Positions 51,492 to 60,041 of a stretch of DNA of 64,000 bases are shown here, in pieces. The stretch is from JAZIHH01 sp036678685. Lineage in GTDB: Bacteria > Bacillota > UBA4882 > UBA10575. Both the position numbers and the translations under genes were made by a program. Location: the NCBI GenBank assembly GCA_036678685.1, contig JAZIHH010000028.1, positions 1 through 64,000 of the forward strand, in the 5' to 3' direction. The notes below the pieces were generated by a model. It made no database searches and had not been told where the DNA came from. It was given only the letters and a program-made list of their open reading frames with translations. Numbering within the stretch: position 1 is the first letter of the stretch; each line of letters starts with the position of its first letter.

Positions 51492-51959
51492 ATGTTCCGG
51501 AAGGAAGTGGAGATTTATACCGATGGGGCGTGCAGCGGCAATCCCGGTCCGGGAGGCTGGGGTGTTGTTTTACTGTATGACCGTCACCGCAAAGAACTTT
51601 CCGGAGGGGAAAAACACACTACCAACCAGCGGATGGAGATGACGGCGGCGATCGAAGGGTTAAAAGCCTTGAAATATCCCTGCCGGGTCCGGTTATATTC
51701 GGACAGCGCCTATCTGGTAAATGCTTTCAACCAGAAATGGATCGAGCGCTGGGCAAAAAACGGCTGGCAAACGGCAAAAAAAACACCGGTGGAAAACCGG
51801 GATCTTTGGGAGGAACTTTGCGCTTTAACCCGGATGCACCAGGTGAGCTGGGTGAAAGTAGCGGGCCATTCCGGGAACAAAGAAAATGAACGTTGCGACG
51901 AGTTGGCCCGTCAAGCCGCGGAGCGTTATATGGACGAGCTTTCGGAAGAGCGAGCTTAA
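51492..51959 (+). CDS. rnhA: Ribonuclease HI
   Basis: The 155-residue enzyme cuts RNA in RNA-DNA hybrids. Catalytic acidic residues are in IYTDGACSGNPGPGGWG, MEMTAAIEGLKAL, YSDSAYLVN and ENERCDELARQAA, with the histidine in VAGHSGN. The basic protrusion WIERWAKNGWQTAKK for hybrid binding is present, as in E. coli RNase HI. ATG 51492 follows GGAGGGGAG. Confidence 0.96.
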   Translation: MFRKEVEIYTDGACSGNPGPGGWGVVLLYDRHRKELSGGEKHTTNQRMEMTAAIEGLKALKYPCRVRLYSDSAYLVNAFNQKWIERWAKNGWQTAKKTPVENRDLWEELCALTRMHQVSWVKVAGHSGNKENERCDELARQAAERYMDELSEERA

Positions 51960-52008
51960 AAAAGGAGAGACGGCACCCGGCCGGAAGGAGAGACCAGAGG
52001 TGGTAAAG

Positions 52009-52893
52009 ATGTCCGGAGTGAGTCATTCCCATGCGGGAAAGAGGATATTTTGGGCAGCCCTCTTAAATGCCGTCATTACCGTTGCCGAGTTCGTGGGAGG
52101 CCTGCTCTCGGGGAGCCTGGCCCTATTGTCCGATGCCGTTCATAAGCTCAGCGATACCATGGCTATTGTTTTGTCCTATATCGCTGGTAAAATTGCGGTC
52201 AGAGCCAAAGATGCCAAAAGAACCTACGGCTATAAACGGGCGGAAATTTTGGCCGCCTTTATTAACTCCGCTGTTCTCTTTGCCGTCTCCCTCCTGCTGC
52301 TGGTCGAAGCTTATAAACGCTTGCGTGCTCCCGAGGCGATCGAAGGAACGCTCATGCTCGCTGTGGCCCTGATCGGATTTCTCGCCGATCTTCTCTCTGT
52401 TTTTCTGTTGCACAAAGAAGCCCATAAAAGCCTGAATATTAAATCCAGTTATCTTCATCTGCTCACTGATACCATTTCCTCCGTAGGGGTTTTGGCCGGG
52501 GGAATCGCCATCAAATTATGGGGGATTGTCTGGGTCGACCCTTTGGTAACGGTCCTTATCGCGTTCTTTATTATCAAAGCGACTACACAAATTATAAGGA
52601 AAACCATTAATATTCTCCTCCAGTCGGCGGCCCCTCTGGACTATGAAGCAATAAAAGCCGATATTGTGGCGATTGATAAGGTAAAGAATATTCACCATGT
52701 TCATTCCTGGATGAGTGATGAAAAAACAATCTATTTCGAGGCCCATATCGATGTGGAGGATATGCTTTTGTCAGAGGTGGAAGCGATTTATGATCGCATT
52801 GAGGAGTTGTTGAAAAGGGATTACGGGGTCAGTCACGTTACCTTGCAGGCGGAAGTGAACCGGTGTTGTGATAAGAATATTTTTAAGACATAG
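52009..52893 (+). CDS. Cation diffusion facilitator (Zn/Co/Cd efflux)
   Basis: The 294-residue transporter has six TMs in the first 200 residues. The metal-site residues are in LLSDAVHKLSDTMAI (TM2: D-x3-H) and SYLHLLTDTISSVGVL (TM5: H-x3-D). The C-terminal cytoplasmic domain has HHVHSWMSDEKTIYFEAHIDVED. HxxxD plus HxxxD is the zinc/cadmium pattern. An N-terminal SHSHAG provides histidines. ATG 52009 follows AGAGGTGG. Metals are exported in exchange for protons. Confidence 0.92.
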   Translation: MSGVSHSHAGKRIFWAALLNAVITVAEFVGGLLSGSLALLSDAVHKLSDTMAIVLSYIAGKIAVRAKDAKRTYGYKRAEILAAFINSAVLFAVSLLLLVEAYKRLRAPEAIEGTLMLAVALIGFLADLLSVFLLHKEAHKSLNIKSSYLHLLTDTISSVGVLAGGIAIKLWGIVWVDPLVTVLIAFFIIKATTQIIRKTINILLQSAAPLDYEAIKADIVAIDKVKNIHHVHSWMSDEKTIYFEAHIDVEDMLLSEVEAIYDRIEELLKRDYGVSHVTLQAEVNRCCDKNIFKT

Positions 52894-52912
52894 ATTTAAG
52901 AAAGGGGGTTTG

Positions 52913-53446
52913 ATGGGCGTGAACCAAAAAAAGCTGCGGCAAGTGCTTGTTTTAGGGGCGGTGCTTCTTGCCCTTACAGGAATTTGGTTTGGCAAAAACT
53001 GGAGCAACCCTCCGGGCAGGGGTACGGCACAGGTATCCGGCGACTGGCCGCCGTTGACCGTCACCGAATTGAACCTGGAGGAGATTTTCGGCCGGGGTCT
53101 TCCGGTGATGATCACTTTCGGCTCGGCTTTCTGTCCGCCCTGCCGGCAGATGATGCCGGCGCTGGAGGAGCTCTACACTGAGATGCAGGGCAAGGCGGTA
53201 ATCCATTACGTTGACCTCTGGGAAACTCCCGATGTGGCCAGGGATTTTCCGGTGCAAGTCACCCCGACCCTGTTTTTTTTCACGGCCGGCGGTAAACCTT
53301 ACCGGCCCAGTGCGGAGAGGGGAACGATTCCGTTTCTCCTTTACAAGAGAAAGGATACGGACGAACACGTCTTTACTGTGCACGAGGGGGCCTTGACCGC
53401 CGGACAGATGCGGGAGATCCTCCTTGATATGGGGGTGACGGAATGA
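52913..53446 (+). CDS. Thioredoxin-like membrane-anchored protein
   Basis: The 177-residue protein has an N-terminal signal anchor (about 7-26) and a thioredoxin fold with active site SAFCPPCRQMMPALEELY. It ends with a cis-Pro region QVTPTLFFFTAGG. CPPC is unusual beside the common CGPC or CPHC. ATG 52913 follows AAAGGGGG. The stop overlaps ccdA by 4 bp (ATGA), so the pair probably forms one redox relay in which CcdA passes electrons to this extracytoplasmic thioredoxin. Confidence 0.92.
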   Translation: MGVNQKKLRQVLVLGAVLLALTGIWFGKNWSNPPGRGTAQVSGDWPPLTVTELNLEEIFGRGLPVMITFGSAFCPPCRQMMPALEELYTEMQGKAVIHYVDLWETPDVARDFPVQVTPTLFFFTAGGKPYRPSAERGTIPFLLYKRKDTDEHVFTVHEGALTAGQMREILLDMGVTE

Positions 53447-54132
53447 TCGACGCCTGGTTGGAAGCGCTCGGCAAGGCCATCCAGAACAGCTTTTGGGCCG
53501 CGCCGCTGCTGGCGCTGGGGGCCGGCTTCCTTACCTCCTTTGCCCCCTGTTCCTTATCGAGTATTCCGTTGGTTATCGGTTATGTCGGTTACATGCAAGC
53601 CGATCATAAAAAAGCTTTCCGGCTCTCGGTGACTTTTGCCTTTGGTGCCGCGCTCACCTTTACAGGGCTGGGTGTCGGCGCCGCGTTGCTGGGCAGGATG
53701 ATCGGAACGGCGTCCCGCTGGTGGTATCTGCTGTTGGGGACCCTGATGATCATGATGGCTTTACAGACTTGGGAAATATTCGAGTTTACCCCGTCCACTT
53801 ACCTGACGGGCAAGAGTACGAAGAGAGGCTACTGGGGTGCTCTTCTTGCCGGCATTCTGGGCGGGCTTTTTTCTTCGCCCTGCGCCACGCCGGTCCTGAT
53901 TGCCCTCTTGGCGATTGTGGCGGCCAAAGGAAGCCTTGCCTGGGGGGCTGTGCTTCTCTTCTTCTATGCCTTGGGACACGGCATCTTGACCGTAATTGCC
54001 GGGACTTCCCTTAGCCTGGTGCAAAAACTGTCCAGAAGCGAAGGATACGCCCGCTTGAGCGGGATCTTGAAATTTCTCCTCGGCGGCGTGATCCTGCTGA
54101 TCGGTTTCTACCTTTTTTATGTAGCCTTTTAG
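53443..54132 (+). CDS. ccdA: CcdA/DsbD-type transmembrane electron carrier
   Basis: The 229-residue membrane protein has six TMs and the paired cysteine motifs of CcdA: SFAPCSLSSIPLV near residue 32 and FSSPCATPVLIALL near residue 148, both P-C sites. It carries electrons from cytoplasmic thioredoxin across the membrane. Coupling to the upstream CPPC thioredoxin-like gene suggests cytochrome c maturation or periplasmic disulfide reduction; no cytochrome genes are in view. Confidence 0.92.
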   Translation: MIDAWLEALGKAIQNSFWAAPLLALGAGFLTSFAPCSLSSIPLVIGYVGYMQADHKKAFRLSVTFAFGAALTFTGLGVGAALLGRMIGTASRWWYLLLGTLMIMMALQTWEIFEFTPSTYLTGKSTKRGYWGALLAGILGGLFSSPCATPVLIALLAIVAAKGSLAWGAVLLFFYALGHGILTVIAGTSLSLVQKLSRSEGYARLSGILKFLLGGVILLIGFYLFYVAF

Positions 54133-54232
54133 GATCCGCCCCTTTTTATGCCGTGTTTTCGTGCTTGCTTCCCGTTTCCTCCCTTCCTTTAAATACCGCG
54201 CCAGAATAAAATTTCCTTGGTATAGAATGTAT

Positions 54233-54261
54233 TTGACAGGCCGTTAAAAAACTGATACTAT
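54233..54261 (+). promoter_or_regulatory. Promoter of the moeA leader transcript
   Basis: TTGACA at 54233-54238 and TACTAT at 54256-54261 are 17 bp apart. It gives a leader of about 330 nt before moeA, long enough for the riboswitch-like region below. Confidence 0.65.
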
Positions 54262-54384
54262 GATACTGCAATATGACAAAAAAAGCTGAACGGCAAGGTA
54301 AAGAGGGTTGAGAAAATAAGAGAGAAAATATTTGTAACATAACTTTAAAGTCTTTAAACAAAAAATTAACAATTTAATATAGTA

Positions 54385-54568
54385 TATCTTCGAATCTTCG
54401 GACCTAAGGTTTGGACTGCGGTCCGGGCTATGGTCCGTAGATCAGGGTCGGATGAGAGAAATCTCCTGGCCTCCCGTGTTTGGAAAGGAGATATCAATCT
54501 TATTTGGTCTATCCACGAAGGTTAAAGGAATAGGCCGTTGCTCCTGAGACGGGAGCGACGGCCTTTCT
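54385..54568 (+). promoter_or_regulatory. Candidate molybdenum/tungsten cofactor riboswitch with terminator
   Basis: The leader contains several pairings: CGGACC 54399-54404 with GGTCCG further on, and ATCTCC 54468-54473 with GGAGAT 54487-54492 enclosing GGCCTCCCGTGTTTGG. It ends in a strong terminator: GGCCGT-t-GCTCC 54533-54544 with GGGAGC-g-ACGGCC 54551-54563, then TTTCTT. It stands directly before a molybdenum/tungsten cofactor and tungstate-uptake operon, where Moco/Tuco riboswitches occur. I did not align it to the class, so identity is inferred from position and layout. Confidence 0.55.
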
Positions 54569-54600
54569 TGATGATCCGGCAAATTTGGGAGTGAATATAC

Positions 54601-55827
54601 GTGCGGTTACTCAAAGTTACTCTGGTCGAGGAGGCCTTAAAGCTTATTTGGGATTCCTTCAGTCCTTTGGGGACGGAAGAGGTAGCCCTGGAAAACGCGG
54701 GAGGCCGCTACTGCGCGGAAGAGATTATCGCCCCCGAGGATGTTCCGGCTTTTGATCGGTCGACAGTCGACGGTTATGCGGTCCGGGCCGAGGAGACCTT
54801 CGGCGCGGACAGCAGTTTTCCTTCCTTTATGGAATTAACGGGGAAAGTGCGCATGGGGGAAGAAGCCGGAAAGATTGAGACCGGGCAGTGTTGCTATGTC
54901 CCGACCGGGGGAATGCTGCCGGCCGGGGCCGACGCGGTGGTGATGATCGAAGAGACGGAAGAAGTGGAAGGACTGGTGCAAATTTTTAAACAAGTGGCGC
55001 CCGGGGAAAACGTCATCCGGCGGGGGGAGGATCTCAGCCGTGGAGAAACTGTGCTCGGTCGCGGGAGAAAAATACGCGGACCGGAGCTGGGGCTGTTGGC
55101 TTCGTTGGGAATAACCCGGCTCAAAGTTTACCGCCGCCCGCTGGTCGGTATCCTCTCGACCGGGGATGAGTTAACGCCGGTGGAAACGCCGTCGCTGAGA
55201 CCCGGACAGATCCGCGATGCCAACGGGATTGCCCTTTTTTATTTGTCCCGGCAAGCGGGGGCGGAGGTCTTAAGCGGGGGAATAGTCAACGATTCGTATG
55301 ATGATTTTGTCCAAAAAATCAAATCCCTGCTGAAGCAGGTTGATATGGTGGTGTTATCCGGGGGCAGTTCGGTGGGGACCCGCGATTACACCCCGGAAGT
55401 TCTCCGCGATCTGAGCGGGGGAGAACTTTTGCTGGAAGGACTGGCCATTCAACCGGGGAAACCCACCGTCCTGGCCAAATGTGAAAACAAGCCGGTTCTT
55501 GGGCTGCCGGGCCATCCGGTTTCCGCCCTCAATATCTTTTCTCTGCTCGGCCGGGCCCTTATTAACCGCTTATCCGGGGCGGCGGGTGAAGAGTGGCGCC
55601 CCTCCGTCCGGGCGGTGCTGACGAAAAATATCCCCTCCCGTCCGGGACGGATTGATTTGGTCCGGGTCTCGTTACAAAAAGCCGGCAACCGGATCACGGC
55701 GACGCCGATTTTCGGCCGTTCTGGTTTACTGCATACGCTGGCCCTGGCCGACGGGGTCGTTCAGGTCGACGCCGAACTTGACGGGTTGGCCGCCGGCACG
55801 GAGGTCGAGGTTTTTATCTGGGAATAA
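54601..55827 (+). CDS. moeA: Molybdopterin molybdenumtransferase MoeA
   Basis: MoeA inserts molybdate or tungstate into adenylylated molybdopterin. The 408 residues show the MoeA layout: PAFDRSTVDGYAVRAEE, a domain with GADAVVMIEETEE, then the MogA-like core with GILSTGDELTPVE, DMVVLSGGSSVGTRDYTPEVL and GLPGHPVSALNIF. GTG 54601 has GGGAGTG upstream. It is the first gene after the riboswitch-like leader. A second moeA follows 47 bp downstream, which suggests division of labour between molybdenum and tungsten. Confidence 0.94.
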   Translation: MRLLKVTLVEEALKLIWDSFSPLGTEEVALENAGGRYCAEEIIAPEDVPAFDRSTVDGYAVRAEETFGADSSFPSFMELTGKVRMGEEAGKIETGQCCYVPTGGMLPAGADAVVMIEETEEVEGLVQIFKQVAPGENVIRRGEDLSRGETVLGRGRKIRGPELGLLASLGITRLKVYRRPLVGILSTGDELTPVETPSLRPGQIRDANGIALFYLSRQAGAEVLSGGIVNDSYDDFVQKIKSLLKQVDMVVLSGGSSVGTRDYTPEVLRDLSGGELLLEGLAIQPGKPTVLAKCENKPVLGLPGHPVSALNIFSLLGRALINRLSGAAGEEWRPSVRAVLTKNIPSRPGRIDLVRVSLQKAGNRITATPIFGRSGLLHTLALADGVVQVDAELDGLAAGTEVEVFIWE

Positions 55828-55874
55828 TGAAAAGAGGAAATCCCAAGGTTTAAAGTGGGGAGGAAAGATTATTC

Positions 55875-57791
55875 ATGAGGCGAGTTTATCTCCGGCAGTT
55901 ACCGCGAAAAGAAGCGCTCGACCTTTTCCTGGCCAGGGCCGAAATCCCGAGAAGGGAAGAGTTGGTCCCGGTGACCAAGGCTCTGGGGCGGGTGACCGCG
56001 CGGGCGATTTTCGCGGAACGCTCAATGCCGGCCTACCATGCCGCCGCCATGGACGGCATTGCCGTGCGGGCGGAAGAGACCTTTGGCGCTTCGGACCTTA
56101 CACCTTTAGTTTTAAACCTCGGCGACCAATATGTCCCGGTCGATACAGGAGATCCCTTGCCGGAAGGTTTTGATGCCGTAATTAAGATTGAAGACTTGCA
56201 ACCCCTCACCGAGCAGAGCGTGGAGATTATTGCTCCCGCCACCCCCTGGCAACATGTGCGTCCCGTCGGTGAAGATGTTGTCGCCAAAGAAATTGTCCTT
56301 CCGGCGTTTCACCGGTTGCAACCGCCGGACCTGGGGGCGCTTTTGGCCGGTGGCAGAACCGAAGTTCCGGTTTTGGCCAAACCCCGGGTGGCGATTATCC
56401 CGACCGGTTCCGAACTGATCAAACCCGAAGACGCCGTTAAGCGGGGAGAGATCCCGGAATTTAACAGTGCCGTTCTCTCCGCCTATCTGAAGTTGTGGGG
56501 CGCCGACCCCCAAGTCTATCCCATTGTCCGGGATGACCTTTCCGCCTTAACCGCCCAAGTGCAAGAAGCTCTGCGCCATGCCGATCTGGTGCTCATCAAC
56601 GCCGGTTCCTCTGTAGGCAGTGAAGATTTCACGGTGGAAGCCGTAAAGAACGTGGGGGAAGTGCTGGTGCATGGCGTTGCCACCCGCCCCGGCAAGCCCA
56701 CGATCCTGGGAGTGGCCGGACGTAAACCTGTTCTCGGCATCCCCGGGTATCCGGTATCCGCCTATTTGGCCCTGGAATGGTTTGTCCGGCCGTTAATCTA
56801 CCGCACCTTGGGTCTACCGGAACCGGAACGCCCGAAAATCCGGGGGAAAATTGGAAGAAGAGTCGTATCCGAACTGGGCGTTGAAGAGTTTATCCGGGTC
56901 AAGGTCGGTTATGTCAATCAGCGCTTCTTAGTCAATCCCTTGAGCCGGGGTGCCGGGGTTACCATGTCTTTGGTGCGGGCGGACGGGTTGTTGGTGATCC
57001 CGCCCAACAGTCTTGGCTATGAAGGAGGTGAGGAAGTAGAGGTCGAGCTTTTCCGGCCGGAAGCCGAATTAAAAAGTACCCTCACGATTGTGGGGAGCCA
57101 CGATCTGACTTTGGATTTGCTGGGGACGGCCCTCAGCCGGGTTCGCCCGGGGATTTATGTTTCTTCCTCGCATGTGGGCAGTATGGGCGGGATTAACGCC
57201 ATCAAAAAAGACCAGGCCCATGTGGCCGGGGTCCATTTGTTCGACCCGGAGACCGGCGAATATAACATACCCTATATCAAGCGTTTTTTGTGGGATGAGC
57301 CGGTCGTGCTGGTCAACTTGACCTACCGGACCCAGGGCTGGATTGTCCCTCCCGGCAACCCCCGCGGTATTAAAAAAGTTACCGACTTGCTGCAGGAAGG
57401 AGTGAAATTTATCAACCGGCAGCGGGGGGCCGGAACCCGGTTGCTCTTGGATTATATGTTGGACCGTGCCGGAATCGACCCTGAACAAATTTACGGTTAT
57501 CAACGGGAAGAGTACACCCACCTTAATGTGGCGGCTGCGGTGGCCGCCGGAACCGCCGACGTCGGTTTGGGCATTTATTCCGCCGCCAAGGCCTACGGCC
57601 TGGACTTTGTCCCGGTGGCCGAGGAGCGGTATGACCTTTTAATGCGGAAGGACTTCTACCACTCTCCACTGGGCGAAGCGCTCTTGCAGGCGATTACTTC
57701 CCCGGATTTCCAACGGGAAGTGGCGTCCTTGGGCGGATACAACCTGCGCGATGTTGGAAAAATCATGTATGAACAGGAGGTTACTCACTAA
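55875..57791 (+). CDS. MoeA fused to a periplasmic-binding-protein-like domain
   Basis: The 638-residue chain has a complete MoeA (about 1-400: MPAYHAAAMDGIAVRAEE, AIIPTGSELIKPED, LINAGSSVGSEDFTVEA, GIPGYPVSAYLALEW). A C-terminal PBP-like domain (about 405-638) has GSHDLTLDLLGTAL, SSHVGSMGGINAIKKDQAH and YQREEYTHLNVAAAVAAGTADVGLGI. The second domain resembles the ligand domain of LysR or molybdate-binding regulators and has no signal peptide, so it is cytoplasmic. It may sense or present the oxyanion or a pterin. Overlaps tupA by one base. Confidence 0.92.
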   Translation: MRRVYLRQLPRKEALDLFLARAEIPRREELVPVTKALGRVTARAIFAERSMPAYHAAAMDGIAVRAEETFGASDLTPLVLNLGDQYVPVDTGDPLPEGFDAVIKIEDLQPLTEQSVEIIAPATPWQHVRPVGEDVVAKEIVLPAFHRLQPPDLGALLAGGRTEVPVLAKPRVAIIPTGSELIKPEDAVKRGEIPEFNSAVLSAYLKLWGADPQVYPIVRDDLSALTAQVQEALRHADLVLINAGSSVGSEDFTVEAVKNVGEVLVHGVATRPGKPTILGVAGRKPVLGIPGYPVSAYLALEWFVRPLIYRTLGLPEPERPKIRGKIGRRVVSELGVEEFIRVKVGYVNQRFLVNPLSRGAGVTMSLVRADGLLVIPPNSLGYEGGEEVEVELFRPEAELKSTLTIVGSHDLTLDLLGTALSRVRPGIYVSSSHVGSMGGINAIKKDQAHVAGVHLFDPETGEYNIPYIKRFLWDEPVVLVNLTYRTQGWIVPPGNPRGIKKVTDLLQEGVKFINRQRGAGTRLLLDYMLDRAGIDPEQIYGYQREEYTHLNVAAAVAAGTADVGLGIYSAAKAYGLDFVPVAEERYDLLMRKDFYHSPLGEALLQAITSPDFQREVASLGGYNLRDVGKIMYEQEVTH

Positions 57792-58615
57792 TGTTGAAAA
57801 GAACTAAGTTAAACGGGAAGATTCTCTCTTTATTCCTTCTGGTTGTGCTGGGGATGAACTTGACTGTGGCCGGTCTTTCCCAGGAGAGAAAGGAACTGGT
57901 GTTGGCGACCACCACCAGTACCAGGGATTCGGGGTTGCTGGATCACCTGCTTCCGGTCTTTGAAGCGAAAACCGGGTATAAAGTCAAGGTTTTGGCGGTG
58001 GGCACCGGACAGGCCATCAAGATCGGGGAGATGGGCGACTGTGATGTGATTCTTGTCCACTCCCGGGCGGCGGAAGACAAGTTTGTTGCCGACGGTTATG
58101 GGGTCAACCGGCGCGATGTAATGTATAACGACTACATTCTGGTCGGTCCGGGGAACGATCCGGCCCGTATTAAAGGTTTGTCTGTTAAAGAGGCGCTTCG
58201 GGCTTTGGCGAGAGGAAAAGGGGTCTTTATCTCCCGCGGGGATGACTCCGGCACCCACAAGAAAGAGCTGGAGCTGTGGGCGAGCGTGGGAATTAAACCG
58301 GAAGGCCAGTGGTACAAGGCGATTGGCAAAGGGATGGGCGACACCTTGATCATGGCCAACGAACTTGGCGCCTATACCTTGACGGACCGGGGGACCTACG
58401 CCTCGATGAAAACCCGGTTGGATCTGGAGCCGTTGGTCTTTGGCGACGAGGCGCTCTTCAATCCTTACGGGGTGATCGCCGTCAATCCGGAGCGGCATCC
58501 GGCTGTTAATTACGAGGGAGCGATGGCCTTTATCGAGTTTATCACCTCCGCGGAGGCAAAGGAGATCATTAACGGGTACGTAGTCAACGGCGAGCAATTA
58601 TTCATCGCAGAGTAG
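57791..58615 (+). CDS. tupA: Tungstate ABC transporter substrate-binding protein TupA
   Basis: The 274-residue protein has a signal peptide (about 10-32, no lipobox cysteine) and the TupA hallmark VLATTTSTRDSGLLD at the mature N-terminus. GDCDVILVHSRAAED and FISRGDDSGTHKKELELW follow, matching oxyanion-binding TupA. Periplasmic anchoring is through the diderm periplasm as a soluble protein. It delivers tungstate to TupBC with high selectivity over molybdate. The start overlaps the stop of the preceding gene. Confidence 0.93.
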   Translation: MLKRTKLNGKILSLFLLVVLGMNLTVAGLSQERKELVLATTTSTRDSGLLDHLLPVFEAKTGYKVKVLAVGTGQAIKIGEMGDCDVILVHSRAAEDKFVADGYGVNRRDVMYNDYILVGPGNDPARIKGLSVKEALRALARGKGVFISRGDDSGTHKKELELWASVGIKPEGQWYKAIGKGMGDTLIMANELGAYTLTDRGTYASMKTRLDLEPLVFGDEALFNPYGVIAVNPERHPAVNYEGAMAFIEFITSAEAKEIINGYVVNGEQLFIAE

Positions 58616-58623
58616 GTGGAAGG

Positions 58624-59310
58624 TTGCTTCTTACGTCGCTGAAGGAAGGAATCAAGCTGATTCTTTCCGGCAATACGGAGTTATATTTGATTATCGGGAG
58701 ATCGCTTTTTGTCTCCTCCATGGCGGTTTTGATCGCTGGAATCATCGGCATCCCGTTGGCTTTTGCCGCAGGACTCAATAACTTTCCCGGTAAAAGCTGG
58801 TTCATTAAAATCCTGTACGTCTGCATGGGATTGCCTCCGGTCTTGGTCGGACTGGTCGTCTTTATCCTGCTCTCCCGGAGCGGTCCGATTGGTAAGCATG
58901 TCTATCTTCTCTTCACACCGGCGGCGATGATTATTGCCCAGGTGATCCTGGCCTTGCCGATCATCACCGGGCTGATCATCACCGCCGTGGAAGAGAAGGC
59001 GGAACCAATCATTCTGACCTGCAGGGGCCTGGGCGCCAATCAGCGCCAGTTAACCTGGACCCTCCTGGGCGAACTCAAGCTTTCGATCGTCACCGGGATA
59101 GTGGCGGCTTTCGGGCGGGTCATCGCCGAAGTAGGCGCCGTGACGCTGGTCGGGGGCGACATAGAAGGCTACACCCGGGTATTAACCACAGCGATTGTGC
59201 TGGAATCAAGAAAGGGCAACTTTGAACTGGCGCTCGCCTTGGGCCTAATCTTACTCACGATCTCCTTTATTATTAACACTGCTTTGTACCATTGGCAGTA
59301 CAGGAGGTGA
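58624..59310 (+). CDS. tupB: Tungstate ABC transporter permease TupB
   Basis: The 228-residue permease has an N-terminal LILSGNTELYLIIGRSLFVS, typical of TupB, about five or six TMs, and the EAA-loop region TCRGLGANQRQLTWTLLGEL near residues 134-153 that contacts the ATPase. The TTG start at 58624 follows GGTGGAAGG. It lies between tupA (8 bp) and tupC (5 bp). Confidence 0.93.
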   Translation: MLLTSLKEGIKLILSGNTELYLIIGRSLFVSSMAVLIAGIIGIPLAFAAGLNNFPGKSWFIKILYVCMGLPPVLVGLVVFILLSRSGPIGKHVYLLFTPAAMIIAQVILALPIITGLIITAVEEKAEPIILTCRGLGANQRQLTWTLLGELKLSIVTGIVAAFGRVIAEVGAVTLVGGDIEGYTRVLTTAIVLESRKGNFELALALGLILLTISFIINTALYHWQYRR

Positions 59311-59315
59311 TCCGC

Positions 59316-60014
59316 ATGCTGGTCGCGGAGGGTTTGTCCCAAATATACCAAGGACGCCAAATTGTGCAGGATTTTACCTTTCAGTTTGAGCCGGGCCGGA
59401 TTTATGGGATCATCGGGGCCAACGGAGCGGGCAAAAGTACCCTTTTGCGGCTTCTTTCCGCGATGGAGAAACCTTCCGCCGGCCGGACGCTCCTCCAGGG
59501 GAAAGAACTGACCGCTCCGGTGCCGGAGATCAGTTGCGTCTGGCAAAGACCGTATCTTTTCCAGCAAAGCGTCCGCCGGAATATACGCTATGGGTTAAAA
59601 ATACGCGGGTGGCCTCGTAAGGCGGAGCAGGAGCGAGTCCAGCAGTTATTGGAAATCTTCAGGTTAGAGCATTTGCAGGACAATTGGGCGCCGAAACTGT
59701 CGGGGGGAGAAACCGCCCGCGTGGCGATCGCGCGGGCGCTCGCCCCCCGTCCAAAAATCTTGCTCTTGGATGAACCAACGGCCAATCTTGATCCCAGTAA
59801 TACGCTGCTGGTGGAAAGGGCCCTTTACGAGGTTCACCGGGAAGAGCAAACCACTATTATTATCGTGACCCATGATATGTTTCAGGCCAAAAGACTGGCC
59901 GATGTCACGCTTTATCTCTCCGGGGGGAAGCTGGTTGAATATGGCCCCAGCCGGATTATTTTTAACTCCCTGGCGACCGAAGAGACGCGGCGTTTCATTA
60001 GAGGCGAGTTATAA
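59316..60014 (+). CDS. tupC: Tungstate ABC transporter ATPase TupC
   Basis: The 232-residue ATPase has Walker A IIGANGAGKSTLLRLL, Q-loop CVWQRPYLFQQS, signature KLSGGETARVAIARAL and Walker B ILLLDEPTANLDP, with the switch His in VTHDM. ATG 59316 follows AGGAGGTGAT inside the end of tupB's spacing. It completes the tungstate importer and no extra regulatory domain is appended. Confidence 0.93.
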   Translation: MLVAEGLSQIYQGRQIVQDFTFQFEPGRIYGIIGANGAGKSTLLRLLSAMEKPSAGRTLLQGKELTAPVPEISCVWQRPYLFQQSVRRNIRYGLKIRGWPRKAEQERVQQLLEIFRLEHLQDNWAPKLSGGETARVAIARALAPRPKILLLDEPTANLDPSNTLLVERALYEVHREEQTTIIIVTHDMFQAKRLADVTLYLSGGKLVEYGPSRIIFNSLATEETRRFIRGEL

Positions 60015-60041
60015 GAAGGCGTGAACAAGGGGGAGCAGCCG

